This document shows positions 49,943-57,402 of a stretch of 64,000 bases of DNA, in pieces. The DNA comes from Microlunatus flavus (GTDB taxonomy: Bacteria; Actinomycetota; Actinomycetes; Propionibacteriales; Propionibacteriaceae), in assembly GCF_900110855.1 (NCBI RefSeq), contig NZ_FOFA01000003.1, forward strand, positions 62,001-126,000, written 5' to 3'. A program made the translations under genes and the position numbers. Positions within the stretch are counted from its first letter, which is position 1; the number at the start of each line of letters is the position of its first letter. A model generated the notes under the pieces. The model had not been told where the DNA came from, made no database searches, and saw only the letters and a program-made list of their open reading frames with translations.

Positions 49943-50347
49943 ATGAGCATCTCGGACAAGGCCGAGGACGCCGCCGGCCGCGCGAAGGACGTCGCCGGCG
50001 ACCTCGCCGACAACCTGAGCAGCACGGCCAGGAACGTCGCCGGCGACGCCCGCGGCGCCCTGCACGACGCGCAGCGCACGGCCTCGCGCGCCACCGACGA
50101 CGCCCTCGACCAGCTGCAGCGCGGGCACGGCGTCGTCAACCGCCTGCACCGCCTCGGCGTGCGCAGCGAGTGGATGTACGCCGCCGCGTTCGGCTCCATC
50201 GGCCTCTCGCTCGCCTCCTGGGCGATCAGCCGGAACAAGACCGGTGACAGCAAGGCGCAGTCCGACCGCTGGGGCATCTTCATCGGGCACTGGGCACCCA
50301 CGTTCATGGCCCTCGGCGTGGCGCTCCGGCTCGAGGAGAAGCGCTGA
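49943..50347 (+). CDS. hypothetical stress-associated membrane protein
   Basis: A 134-residue protein with no sure family. The first 75 residues are an amphipathic Ala/Asp/Arg helix rich in repeats such as KAEDAAGRAKDVAGDLAD, similar to CsbD or LEA-like stress proteins. Two hydrophobic segments follow (WMYAAAFGSIGLSLASWAI and FIGHWAPTFMALGVALRL). It follows the right operon after 31 bp and has its own AAGGAG site; no copy exists in the left operon. Confidence 0.7.
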   Translation: MSISDKAEDAAGRAKDVAGDLADNLSSTARNVAGDARGALHDAQRTASRATDDALDQLQRGHGVVNRLHRLGVRSEWMYAAAFGSIGLSLASWAISRNKTGDSKAQSDRWGIFIGHWAPTFMALGVALRLEEKR

Positions 50348-50362
50348 CGCGCTGAACGTCTG

Positions 50363-50388
50363 GTGGCGGCCCCGACCGGGGCCGCCAC
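50363..50388 (+). terminator. terminator-like hairpin at the end of the right Asp23 operon
   Basis: A perfect 11-bp GC stem (50363-50373 with 50378-50388) with a GACC loop, 16 bp after the stop of the 49943 gene. No U-tract. Confidence 0.6.
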
Positions 50389-50406
50389 GGCCCCGGCACC
50401 AGCAGC

Positions 50407-50466
50407 ACCCCGCACGACCCCGCACGACCCCGCACGACCCCGCACGACCGCGCAGGACCCCGTAGG
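50407..50466. repeat. 10-bp tandem repeat ending in a ribosome binding site
   Basis: Four perfect copies of ACCCCGCACG (50407-50446) and two changed ones (ACCGCGCAGG, ACCCCGTAGG). The last copy runs into the AGGAGG of the Asp23 gene at 50475. Copy number changes would alter the spacing between any promoter and that gene. Confidence 0.85.
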
Positions 50467-50474
50467 AGGACCTC

Positions 50475-51302
50475 ATGACCGCCGCACCCGCAGCCACCCC
50501 CGCCACCACCGTCGTGGCTGGGCCCGCCGCGCCGTCCGCGCCCTCGCCGGGCCACGCCCCCCAGCCGACGCGGGCCGGGCGCGTCCAGCAGGCCGCGGCT
50601 CGCGCGGCCGAGCAGGTCGAGGGCGTCCACGCGCTCGGCACCGCCACGGGCCGGGCCCTGGTGCGCGCCATGGGACGGGTGCCGGGCGGGCGCACCACGT
50701 ACGGCGCGGGGGTGAGCGTCGAGGTCGGCGCGACCCAGGCGGCCGTGGACGTGAGCCTCGTCGCCGAGTACGGGACCCCGGTCCCGGCCCTGGCCGACCG
50801 GGTGCGCTCCGAGGTGCGCACACGGGTGGAACGCGAGGCCGGCCTGGAGGTCGTCGAGGTCAACGTCTCCGTGGTGGGGCTGCACCACCCCGACGACGAC
50901 GTGCCGCCCCCGGTCGAGCCCGAGCCCGAGGCGGTCGACGCGGCTCTCGTGGACGCCGCGTCGACCGACCCCGTCCGCGAGGCCGACGAGGACGTCCAGC
51001 GGATCGTCTTCCGCGCCGTGGAGGAGGCCGCAGACGCCGAGGTCGGGGTCGGCGACCCCTCGACGTCGTCCGGCGGGACCACGTCGAGGGTCGAGGACGA
51101 CCGTGCCCCTCGCGACGGCGGTGGCCCTACCGTGGTGCTGAGCGGCCGGGCCGCCGACGGCGAGGGCCCGGACATCGTGGTCGCCGACCGGGTCGTCCTG
51201 GCCGACGAGGTGGTCGTGGTCGACAGCCCGGCGGGGGACCGGGAGCCGATCGAGGAGCAGATCGAGAGGCGGGTCGGGGAGCAGCAGCAGCGTCAGGGCT
51301 AG
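50475..51302 (+). CDS. Asp23/Gls24 family protein with long acidic C-terminal extension
   Basis: A 275-residue protein. The Asp23 domain is at about 25-145: RVQQAAARAAEQVEGVHALG, VAEYGTPVPALADRVRSEV and REAGLEVVEVNVSVVGLHHP. After that come about 130 residues rich in Asp, Glu, Pro and Val with no fold I recognise. ATG 50475 has AGGAGG 5 nt upstream. It is followed 47 bp later by sigma cassette B and is probably co-transcribed with it. Confidence 0.85.
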   Translation: MTAAPAATPATTVVAGPAAPSAPSPGHAPQPTRAGRVQQAAARAAEQVEGVHALGTATGRALVRAMGRVPGGRTTYGAGVSVEVGATQAAVDVSLVAEYGTPVPALADRVRSEVRTRVEREAGLEVVEVNVSVVGLHHPDDDVPPPVEPEPEAVDAALVDAASTDPVREADEDVQRIVFRAVEEAADAEVGVGDPSTSSGGTTSRVEDDRAPRDGGGPTVVLSGRAADGEGPDIVVADRVVLADEVVVVDSPAGDREPIEEQIERRVGEQQQRQG

Positions 51303-51349
51303 GGGTGCTCCAGCCCGCGCCAGCAGGACGGAACGACGAACGGAGTGGT

Positions 51350-52051
51350 GTGGAGATCGAGGACCGTGAGGCGCTGACGGCCCCCGGTGCTGACCCGCAC
51401 GCGGAGCACGAGGCGCGCGGCGGCGTGCCGGGCGAGGGCCGCGGCGAGCCCGAGGGCGTGCCCCGGGCGGGCCAGGCGGGGCCGGCGCCGTACCCCGGCG
51501 GCCTCGCCGAGGCGACCGTCGTCGGGCGAGCGCAGGAGGGCGACCTCGAGGCGTTCGAGCTGATCGTGCGCCGCTACCAGGGGCCGGTGTTCCGGCTCGC
51601 CTACCGGATGCTGGGCGACCGGGGCGAGGCCGAGGACGTCGTGCAGGACTGCCTGGTGCTGGTCTGGCGCAAGCTGCCGAGCCTCACCGACGCGCAGGCG
51701 TTCCACCGCTGGGTCTACCAGCTCGCCACCCGCCGGTGCCTGAGCGTGCTGCGCACCCGGACCCGCCGGCGTACGGACGCCACCGAGCCGGAGGAGCTGG
51801 AGGCGGACCTCCCGCTCGACGAGGCGTCCGACCCGGCGTCGCTGGCGCAGCACCACGCCCAGCTGCGCGGGCTGGACACGTTCCTGCGACGCTTGCCCGA
51901 CGAGCAGCGAGCATGCTGGGTGCTCCGCGAGCTGCACGACCTCTCCTACCCCGAGATCGCCTTCGCGACGAACCTTCCCGTCTCCACGGTCCGGGGACGC
52001 CTCGCCCGGGCGCGCCAGAACCTCGCGAAAGGAATGAGCGCATGGCGGTGA
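51350..52051 (+). CDS. ECF-type RNA polymerase sigma factor (cassette B)
   Basis: A 233-residue sigma factor. Region 2 reads LIVRRYQGPVFRLAYRMLGD then AEDVVQDCLVLVWRKLPSL; region 4 reads LPDEQRACWVLRELHDLSY then STVRGRLARARQNLAKG. It has a longer N-terminal tail (about 60 residues, rich in Gly, Glu, Pro) than the sigma at 45839, with which it shares the RRYQGP-FR core. Start GTG 51350 is the best in-frame choice but not certain. The next gene starts within its last codons (10-nt overlap). Confidence 0.9.
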   Translation: MEIEDREALTAPGADPHAEHEARGGVPGEGRGEPEGVPRAGQAGPAPYPGGLAEATVVGRAQEGDLEAFELIVRRYQGPVFRLAYRMLGDRGEAEDVVQDCLVLVWRKLPSLTDAQAFHRWVYQLATRRCLSVLRTRTRRRTDATEPEELEADLPLDEASDPASLAQHHAQLRGLDTFLRRLPDEQRACWVLRELHDLSYPEIAFATNLPVSTVRGRLARARQNLAKGMSAWR

Positions 52052-52656
52052 GCAGCTCGACCCAGCTCGGCTGCGGTCGCGACATCGACGATGTCTGGGC
52101 CACCATCGACCGCCCGCCGAGCGCGCACGAGCAGACGTGCCCCTTCTGCGGCCCCGCGCGGGCGAGCCTGCTCGAGCTGGAGCGCGCGACCGCCGAGCTG
52201 CGCACCGCGGACGACGAGGACCCCGAGCTGCAGGCCGGTCCGCAGGTCGTGGCCCGCATCCTCGAGGTCGCCCGTTCCGAGGCCCGCCGCAGCCGTCGGC
52301 TGCCGCTCAGCAAGCCGGTCGCCGGAGAGGTGACCGTCGACCTGACGGTGAGCGAGCAGGCGGTCGCGACCGTCGTGCGCCGCGCCGGCGACCGGTACGG
52401 CGGGCTGCAGGTCCGCCGCTGCAGCATCGAGGTGGTCGACGACCCCCAGCCCCCCGAGGTGACGACGGGGGAGCGCCGCCCCGTCCGCATCCCCTCGGAC
52501 GTGCGGGTCTCCTTGCGGGTCAGCGTCGGCGCCGACGTGTCCATCCCCCAGCTGTCCAGCGAGGTCCGGCGCGCGGTCATCGCGGTCGTCGACGAGGAGG
52601 TCGGTTTGAACGTGGTCGGCGTCGACATCGTCGTGGAGGACGTGCACGATGTCTGA
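52042..52656 (+). CDS. putative anti-sigma factor: zinc motif fused to Asp23-like domain (cassette B)
   Basis: A 204-residue protein, paralogue of 46432. Cys11, His29, Cys33 and Cys36 repeat the C-x17-H-x3-C-x2-C spacing (HEQTCPFC). CGRxIDDVW is identical between the two. The C-terminal part has VDLTVSEQAVATVVRRAGDR, DVRVSLRVSVGADVSIPQLS and VVGVDIVVEDV, Asp23-like. The overlap with the sigma gene supports a sigma/anti-sigma pair. Zinc or redox sensing is inference. Confidence 0.78.
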   Translation: MAVSSSTQLGCGRDIDDVWATIDRPPSAHEQTCPFCGPARASLLELERATAELRTADDEDPELQAGPQVVARILEVARSEARRSRRLPLSKPVAGEVTVDLTVSEQAVATVVRRAGDRYGGLQVRRCSIEVVDDPQPPEVTTGERRPVRIPSDVRVSLRVSVGADVSIPQLSSEVRRAVIAVVDEEVGLNVVGVDIVVEDVHDV

Positions 52657-53077
52657 GCTCTCCCAAGACCTCACCACCGCGACCGGGCTGGACCCCGTCG
52701 CGCTCGAACCCGCGGCCGCCGTGGCCGCCCCGGAGGTGCCCGTGGACCCCGTCGACGCGCTGCGCGAGCAGGTCGGCCAGACCGTGCTGGCCCACCCCGG
52801 CGTCCTGCGCCTCGAGCCGACGCTGCTCGGCTCGGTGCACGGGCTGCGCAAGCGCAACGGCGTCGACGGCGTGGCCGTGGCGACGCACGGCCGCGTGGTC
52901 GACCTCGACGTCAACCTCGCGACCCGCGCGGAACGTCAGGCCCGGGCCTCGGTGCTCGAGCTGCACGACCAGCTCGTCGACCTCGTCGCCCGGTGCGGGT
53001 TCGTGCCGGGGACGATCGAGATCAGCGTGCTCGCCATCGAGCCCGCCGTGGAGACCGCAGAGCCCGTCGCCGGCTGA
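52649..53077 (+). CDS. small Asp23-like partner protein (cassette B)
   Basis: A 142-residue protein, paralogue of 47043 with the shared HPGVLRLEPTL and GRVVDLDVNLAT segments and the C-terminal GFVPGTIEISVLAIEP. About 30 extra N-terminal residues are Ala/Pro-rich. ATG overlaps the preceding stop by 8 nt. Confidence 0.72.
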   Translation: MSELSQDLTTATGLDPVALEPAAAVAAPEVPVDPVDALREQVGQTVLAHPGVLRLEPTLLGSVHGLRKRNGVDGVAVATHGRVVDLDVNLATRAERQARASVLELHDQLVDLVARCGFVPGTIEISVLAIEPAVETAEPVAG

Positions 53078-53110
53078 GGCCGGCGACGGGGGTCCACGGG
53101 TCCTGCAGCC

Positions 53111-54444
53111 TCACCGCTCGCAGGCGATGCCGTCCTTGTCGCGGTCGCTCTTGGTGTTGAGCTTGTAGGTCTTGGTGTCGCGGACGAAGTTCGTGACGCT
53201 CCCGCCCTTGTCCTTCGCGCCCGACCGGCCGACGCCGTGCGGGTACACCTTGGTCAGCGCGGTGCAGTTGGCGTACTCCTTCGGCTTCGGCTTGGCCGGC
53301 GGCTTGGGCTTGACGACGAGGTGGTCGGCGCCCGAGGCAGCCGCCTCGGTGGTGCTGCTGCCCGCGTACCGGTAGCGGTACGACCCGGAACCGCTCGGCT
53401 TGACCTTCGCCGAGAGCGTGCCCTTCTTGCTGCTCGTGACGATTTTGACCTTGCTCCAGCCGCCCCCGTCGCGGCGGAACTCGAGCACGGTCTTGGCCTT
53501 CCAGCCCTTGCCCTCGCGCTTGATGCTGCCCTTGACCTTGACCGAGCCGCCCTTCGTCACCGACGCGGGCGCCGCGACCGTGAGGCGGACGGTCGCCTTG
53601 CGGACGTCGACGTGGTCGGCACCCGAGGTGCCGGCCTGGGTCTTGCTGTCACCGGCGAAGCGGTAGCGGAAGCTGCCGGGACGGTCGGCCTTCACCGAGG
53701 CCGACAGCGCCCCCTTCGTGCTGGCCTTGACGGTCTTGACCTTCGCGTACGCGCCGTCGCCGTCGGCCTGGAACTCCAGCACGGTGGACGCCTTGTACGC
53801 CTTGCCGTCGCGCCGGAGGCTGCCCTTGACCCTGATGGTCGAGCCCTTGATCGCGGGCTCGGGCGAGGCGTCGACGGTGAGGACGGCGGCCGGCAGGGGA
53901 GCGGGCGCCGGCGGGTCCGGGGTCGGCTCCGGCGTGGGCGTGGGCGTCGGCTCCGGCGTGGGCGTGGGCGTCGGCTCCGGCGTGGGGGTCGGTTCGTCCT
54001 GCCGGACGACCGTCACCTGCTGTGAGTAGGTGGAGCCGTAGTGCTGCCCGAGGTCCGGGCTGTACAGGTCGACCTCGAGCGTCGCTGCGCCGCTGAAGAT
54101 CTCGTCCCCGTAGCCCAGCCCGAGGGCGATCTCCTCGGTGGTGACGGATACTCCGGTGCAGTCGGCGGGAGCCGTTCCTCCGGCGCTGGCCTGGTACTCG
54201 CCGTTGCCACGGACCTCGCTGACCGTCACCGCCAGGACGACGGGATCGTCCGGGCTGGTGCCGTCGACGAGTCCCGAGCAGTTGTAGCTCACCTCATCGT
54301 GCCGTGGAAGGCGTCGGCGAAGAGGACGTCGTCCTGCACCGGGTCGACCTGCAGGGTCGCCGGGGCCGCGGACGCCGTCGCGGGCGCGAGCGCGAGTCCG
54401 AGGGTGAGGGCGGCGAGGGCAGCCGGGAGCCGGAGTCGTGTCAT
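53111..54444 (-). pseudogene. secreted Ig-like/Excalibur protein with a frameshift after the signal region
   Basis: ATG 54444 starts a clear signal peptide (MTRLRLPAALAALTLGLALA, ending near ATASAAP), but that frame stops at TGA 54291-54289. The downstream domain continues in another frame (EVSYNCSGLVDG onward): a cysteine-bearing domain, a Pro-Thr-Glu linker of PTPTPEP repeats, two copies of an Ig-like repeat of about 85 residues (KGS-KR-GK--KA-TVLEF), and a C-terminal Excalibur calcium-binding motif (DRDKDGIACE). Neither half makes sense alone, so this is a frameshift of the gene, a sequence error, or recoding. Reinitiation at the GTG overlapping the TGA would give a protein without export signal. 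Confidence 0.75.
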
Positions 54445-54726
54445 GGAACCTCTGGTCGTCGAGCCAGGCACGGCGTCGTCCGGGGCACGAGGGCTGACGG
54501 ACGCACGACGGCGCGCTGGCGGGCGGGGGTGTCAACGGTGGCCGACCAGGGGCGTGCAGAAGGAACCATCCCCCGGTGGTCGCCGCACCGTAGCCCGCCG
54601 GGACCGTTCCCTGTGCACATCCTGAGAAGAAACCCTCGTTGGGGTGAGAGGCGTGACGGCGCCGGGGTCCGTGGCGTCCTGGCAGGTGGACCACCCGTCG
54701 ACCCGAACCGCCCACCAGGAGGTGCC

Positions 54727-55131
54727 GTGCCCGCCCGCTTCTCCACGTCCTCCGGAGCCGGTCGCCCCACGGGCGTCCGGGTCGCCCTGGTCGTCGCCGT
54801 GGTCGGCGTGCTGCTGGTGCTGGGCGCTGTGCTGGCTCCCGTCCTCGGCGTGATCGGCTCGGCCGACGGGGCCTCGGCCGGCGCCCTCGACGTGCCGGTC
54901 GGGCGCATCGTCGGCGTCGGGCTGCTCGGTCTCGTCCTGGTGCTCGGTCTGGGTGCCGGCCTCGTCCGCACGCTCCGTACGCCGGTCGCCTGGGCCCTCA
55001 CGGTGCTGGTCGTGGTGATCACCCTCGTCGCCTCGGTCTACCCGCTCCTCTCCACCGCCTCGGCCGCGCTCGAGCAGGGGCGCGACTTCGTGCCGTGGGT
55101 CACCGGGCTGGTCGCGCAGCTGCGCGGCTGA
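54727..55131 (+). CDS. hypothetical membrane protein
   Basis: Unrecognised 134-residue protein with three hydrophobic segments (VALVVAVVGVLLVLGAVLAP, VGVGLLGLVLVLGLGAGLV, VAWALTVLVVVITLVASVYP). Start GTG 54727 has AGGAGG 4 nt upstream; earlier frame extension lacks a good site. Lies alone, divergent from the Excalibur gene. Confidence 0.65.
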   Translation: MPARFSTSSGAGRPTGVRVALVVAVVGVLLVLGAVLAPVLGVIGSADGASAGALDVPVGRIVGVGLLGLVLVLGLGAGLVRTLRTPVAWALTVLVVVITLVASVYPLLSTASAALEQGRDFVPWVTGLVAQLRG

Positions 55132-55167
55132 GGACCGACGCCGACCGCGGCCGACCGCTTGCGCCAC

Positions 55168-55273
55168 GACGCCGACCACTGCGTGGCCCTTCGACGGGCT
55201 CAGGGAGCGTCTCGATTCGCCCACCAAGACGCCGACCACTTCGTGGTCCTTCGACGGGCTCGGGGAGCGTCTC
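55168..55273. repeat. two 46-bp direct repeats containing the CCTTCGACGGGCTC motif
   Basis: Copies at 55168-55213 and 55228-55273 differ at only three to four positions, with a 60-bp period. Read on the minus strand they encode LPEPVEGPRSGRR twice, a peptide that I know from spurious ORFs over dispersed intergenic repeats. It lies in the gap 55132-55284, with no gene. Confidence 0.8.
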
Positions 55274-55284
55274 CTCGGCTCGGG

Positions 55285-56019
55285 TCAGCCGCGCAGCAGC
55301 CGGACCTCGTCGCCGGTGCGGACCGTGCCGGGGCGCTCGACCTCGGCCTTCAGCCCGAGGAACGTCCCGTGCTCGCGGCCGAGGGTCTTCAGCAGCCGTG
55401 GGCCCGGCGCGACGTCGCGGTGCGCGGCGTCGACCATCGCGCAGCGGGGCATCGGAGCCCCGAGCCGGAGCACGACCTCGGGACCGACCGTCAGCCCGGC
55501 GCCCTCCCAGCCGTCCTCGACGAAACCGTCCTCCTCGGTGGCGAGCACCAGGTTGGGCCGGGCGCGGCGCGCGTCGACGGTTCCGCCGGTCAGCTCGGCG
55601 GCCCGGCGCAGGGAGGACGTCGTGACCAGGTGGACCCCGGAGTCGTCGTGGTACGGCGTGCCGGCCTCGTGCTCGACGGTCAGCGGTCGCGCCCAGGCTG
55701 CGCTGAGCGCCTCGTCCAGCGCCGGGTCGCCGGCGCCGAACCGTCGTGCCTCCGGGTCCTCGAGCCAGACCCCGGCGGCCGGGCCGCCGGGTCCGCCGGT
55801 GTCGTCCGCGACGCCGGACCGCCACGTCAGCAGCCCGTCCAGCCTGCGGAACCGTCGCGACGTCTTCCCGCTGCCGATCCCGCCGTCGGCGGTCCGCACC
55901 GCCCACGTACGGTCGAGCACCAGCCCGCGCGCCTCGACGTCGGCGACGTCGAGGGACTCGCCGGCGGTGGACTTCACGGGGTAGCGGAAGATCGCCTGCA
56001 CGGTCCCGACGCGCGTCAC
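55285..56019 (-). CDS. MOSC domain-containing protein
   Basis: A 244-residue protein with an N-terminal MOSC beta-barrel segment (AIFRYPVKSTAGESLDVADV) and the C-terminal MOSC domain carrying the conserved cysteine in GAPMPRCAMVDAAHRDV. MOSC proteins bind molybdenum cofactor or carry sulfur, some reduce N-hydroxylated compounds. Start GTG 56019. No molybdenum genes nearby, so the role is unclear. Confidence 0.88.
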   Translation of the reverse strand: MTRVGTVQAIFRYPVKSTAGESLDVADVEARGLVLDRTWAVRTADGGIGSGKTSRRFRRLDGLLTWRSGVADDTGGPGGPAAGVWLEDPEARRFGAGDPALDEALSAAWARPLTVEHEAGTPYHDDSGVHLVTTSSLRRAAELTGGTVDARRARPNLVLATEEDGFVEDGWEGAGLTVGPEVVLRLGAPMPRCAMVDAAHRDVAPGPRLLKTLGREHGTFLGLKAEVERPGTVRTGDEVRLLRG

Positions 56020-56067
56020 GGGCCCACGATGCCAGGCGATCGTGGCCGGGCGGCGGAGGAGGGGCGG

Positions 56068-56709
56068 ATGGTGGCGTCACCGACGCCCGAGGGCCAGGCC
56101 TGCGCCGTGCTGCAGCCCGCGGTGGCCGACGCGGCCCGGCGGGCCGGGTCGGGCGCGGTCGCGCTCGTCGACCTCGTCGGCGGCCCACGCCCCGGCACCG
56201 ACCTCGACCTGGGGCTCGACGAGGTCTGCACCACCTACAGCGACGGCCGGGTGCTCGGCGACCCCCACGCGTCGGTGCGGCTGACGTGCCGGGTCGTCGG
56301 GGGCCGGGGGGTGCCCGGCACGCCGGTGCCACCGGTGGTGGCCCGGCGGGCGGTCCCGCTCGGGCCGGACCTGGAGACCCGGCTGGCTGCGGCGCTCGCC
56401 GACGGGCCGACCGGCGTGCTCACGGTCCTGCTCACCGCGTGGGCTCTCGCCCGGCTGCCCGCTCCGTGCCGGCGCTCGGTCGTCGACGTGCTCCGCGACG
56501 CCACCGGTCCGCTGGCCTGGGTGTCCGTGGAGGGCGTCGGCGTCGCGCCCGGGGTGCCGACGCTGGGCGACCGGCCCGCGTCCGGGCACAGCATCGTCGG
56601 CCTGACCCTCCTCGACGACCGGAAGGGCGAGCCGCAGGCCCTCGCGCGCTGCTGGTCGCGCGGCCGGGTGCTCGCGTGGCTCGCGGGGACCGCCGACCGA
56701 ACGGTCTAG
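56068..56709 (+). CDS. DUF2332-like protein, possibly shortened
   Basis: A 213-residue protein of uncertain family. The second half (GPLAWVSVEGVGV and SIVGLTLLDD followed by LARCWSRGRVLAWLA) resembles the C-terminus of DUF2332 proteins, which are usually more than 300 residues, so this copy would lack the N-terminal part. ATG 56068 follows GGAGGAGG. Convergent with the next gene, stops overlapping by 4 bp. Confidence 0.55.
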   Translation: MVASPTPEGQACAVLQPAVADAARRAGSGAVALVDLVGGPRPGTDLDLGLDEVCTTYSDGRVLGDPHASVRLTCRVVGGRGVPGTPVPPVVARRAVPLGPDLETRLAAALADGPTGVLTVLLTAWALARLPAPCRRSVVDVLRDATGPLAWVSVEGVGVAPGVPTLGDRPASGHSIVGLTLLDDRKGEPQALARCWSRGRVLAWLAGTADRTV

Positions 56710-57317
56710 TCGTGCACCCGGTCGCCGCACGGCACCCAGAGGATGTCGCCCTCGGGCCCGTTGACGACGCGGATGAGGATGAACAGCAGGTCCGACAGCC
56801 GGTTCAGGTAGAGCAGCGCGGTCACGTTCACGCCGCCGTCGCCCTCGGCTGACTCCTCGGTGCCGTGCGCGTCGACCGCCGCCCACCCGGCCCGCTCGGC
56901 GCGTCGGGTCACCGTACGGGCGACGTGCAGCTGAGCCGCGGCCAGCGACCCGCCGGGCAGGATGAACGAGCGCAGCGTCGGCAGCTCGTCGCCGAAGCGG
57001 TCGCACCAGGTCTCGAGGCGGTCGACGTAGGCCTGCGTGACCCGCAGCGGCTCGTGGTCGTCCGGACCGAGCGGGCGCAGCGGGTTGGACAGGTCGGCGC
57101 CGACGTCGAACATCTCGTTGGAGATGGTCGACAGCACGGCCGCGACCTCGTCGGGCAGCTGGCCCGTCGCCAGCGCGACCCCGATGGCGGCGTTCGCCTC
57201 GTCGACGTCGCCGTACGCCTCGACGCGCAGGTCGTTCTTGCTGACCTCCGTCATGTCGGTCAGGCGCGTCCGGCCGCCGTCGCCGGTCTTGGTGTAGATC
57301 TTCGAGAGCACGACCAC
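56706..57317 (-). CDS. cob(I)yrinic acid a,c-diamide adenosyltransferase, PduO type
   Basis: Transfers the adenosyl group of ATP to cob(I)alamin, giving coenzyme B12. 203 residues; the N-terminal ATP motif KIYTKTGDGGRTRLTD, RVEAYGDVDEANAAIG, and the conserved RTVTRRAER and LNRLSDLLFILIR helices are present. Adenosylcobalamin is used by methylmalonyl-CoA mutase, and the epimerase and MeaB-like genes of that pathway lie 6 kb to the right. Confidence 0.93.
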   Translation of the reverse strand: MVVLSKIYTKTGDGGRTRLTDMTEVSKNDLRVEAYGDVDEANAAIGVALATGQLPDEVAAVLSTISNEMFDVGADLSNPLRPLGPDDHEPLRVTQAYVDRLETWCDRFGDELPTLRSFILPGGSLAAAQLHVARTVTRRAERAGWAAVDAHGTEESAEGDGGVNVTALLYLNRLSDLLFILIRVVNGPEGDILWVPCGDRVHD

Positions 57318-57402
57318 GGGCTCACCCTACGCAGGACCACCGCGCGGCAGGCCTCCGGCTTGTCGGAGCGCCCCGCCCGGCGACGCGTGGCACCCTGGCC
57401 CG

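Noticed and set aside
53936-53994. Repeat GGCGTGGGCGTGGGCGTCGG as a CRISPR-like array
   Set aside because: The repeat is the Pro-Thr-Glu linker of the Excalibur protein, with no unique spacers.
55100-56332. A minus-strand frame of 410 codons across the MOSC gene
   Set aside because: Out of frame with the MOSC protein, Arg/Gly/Pro-rich, and containing the LPEPVEG repeats; a shadow reading.
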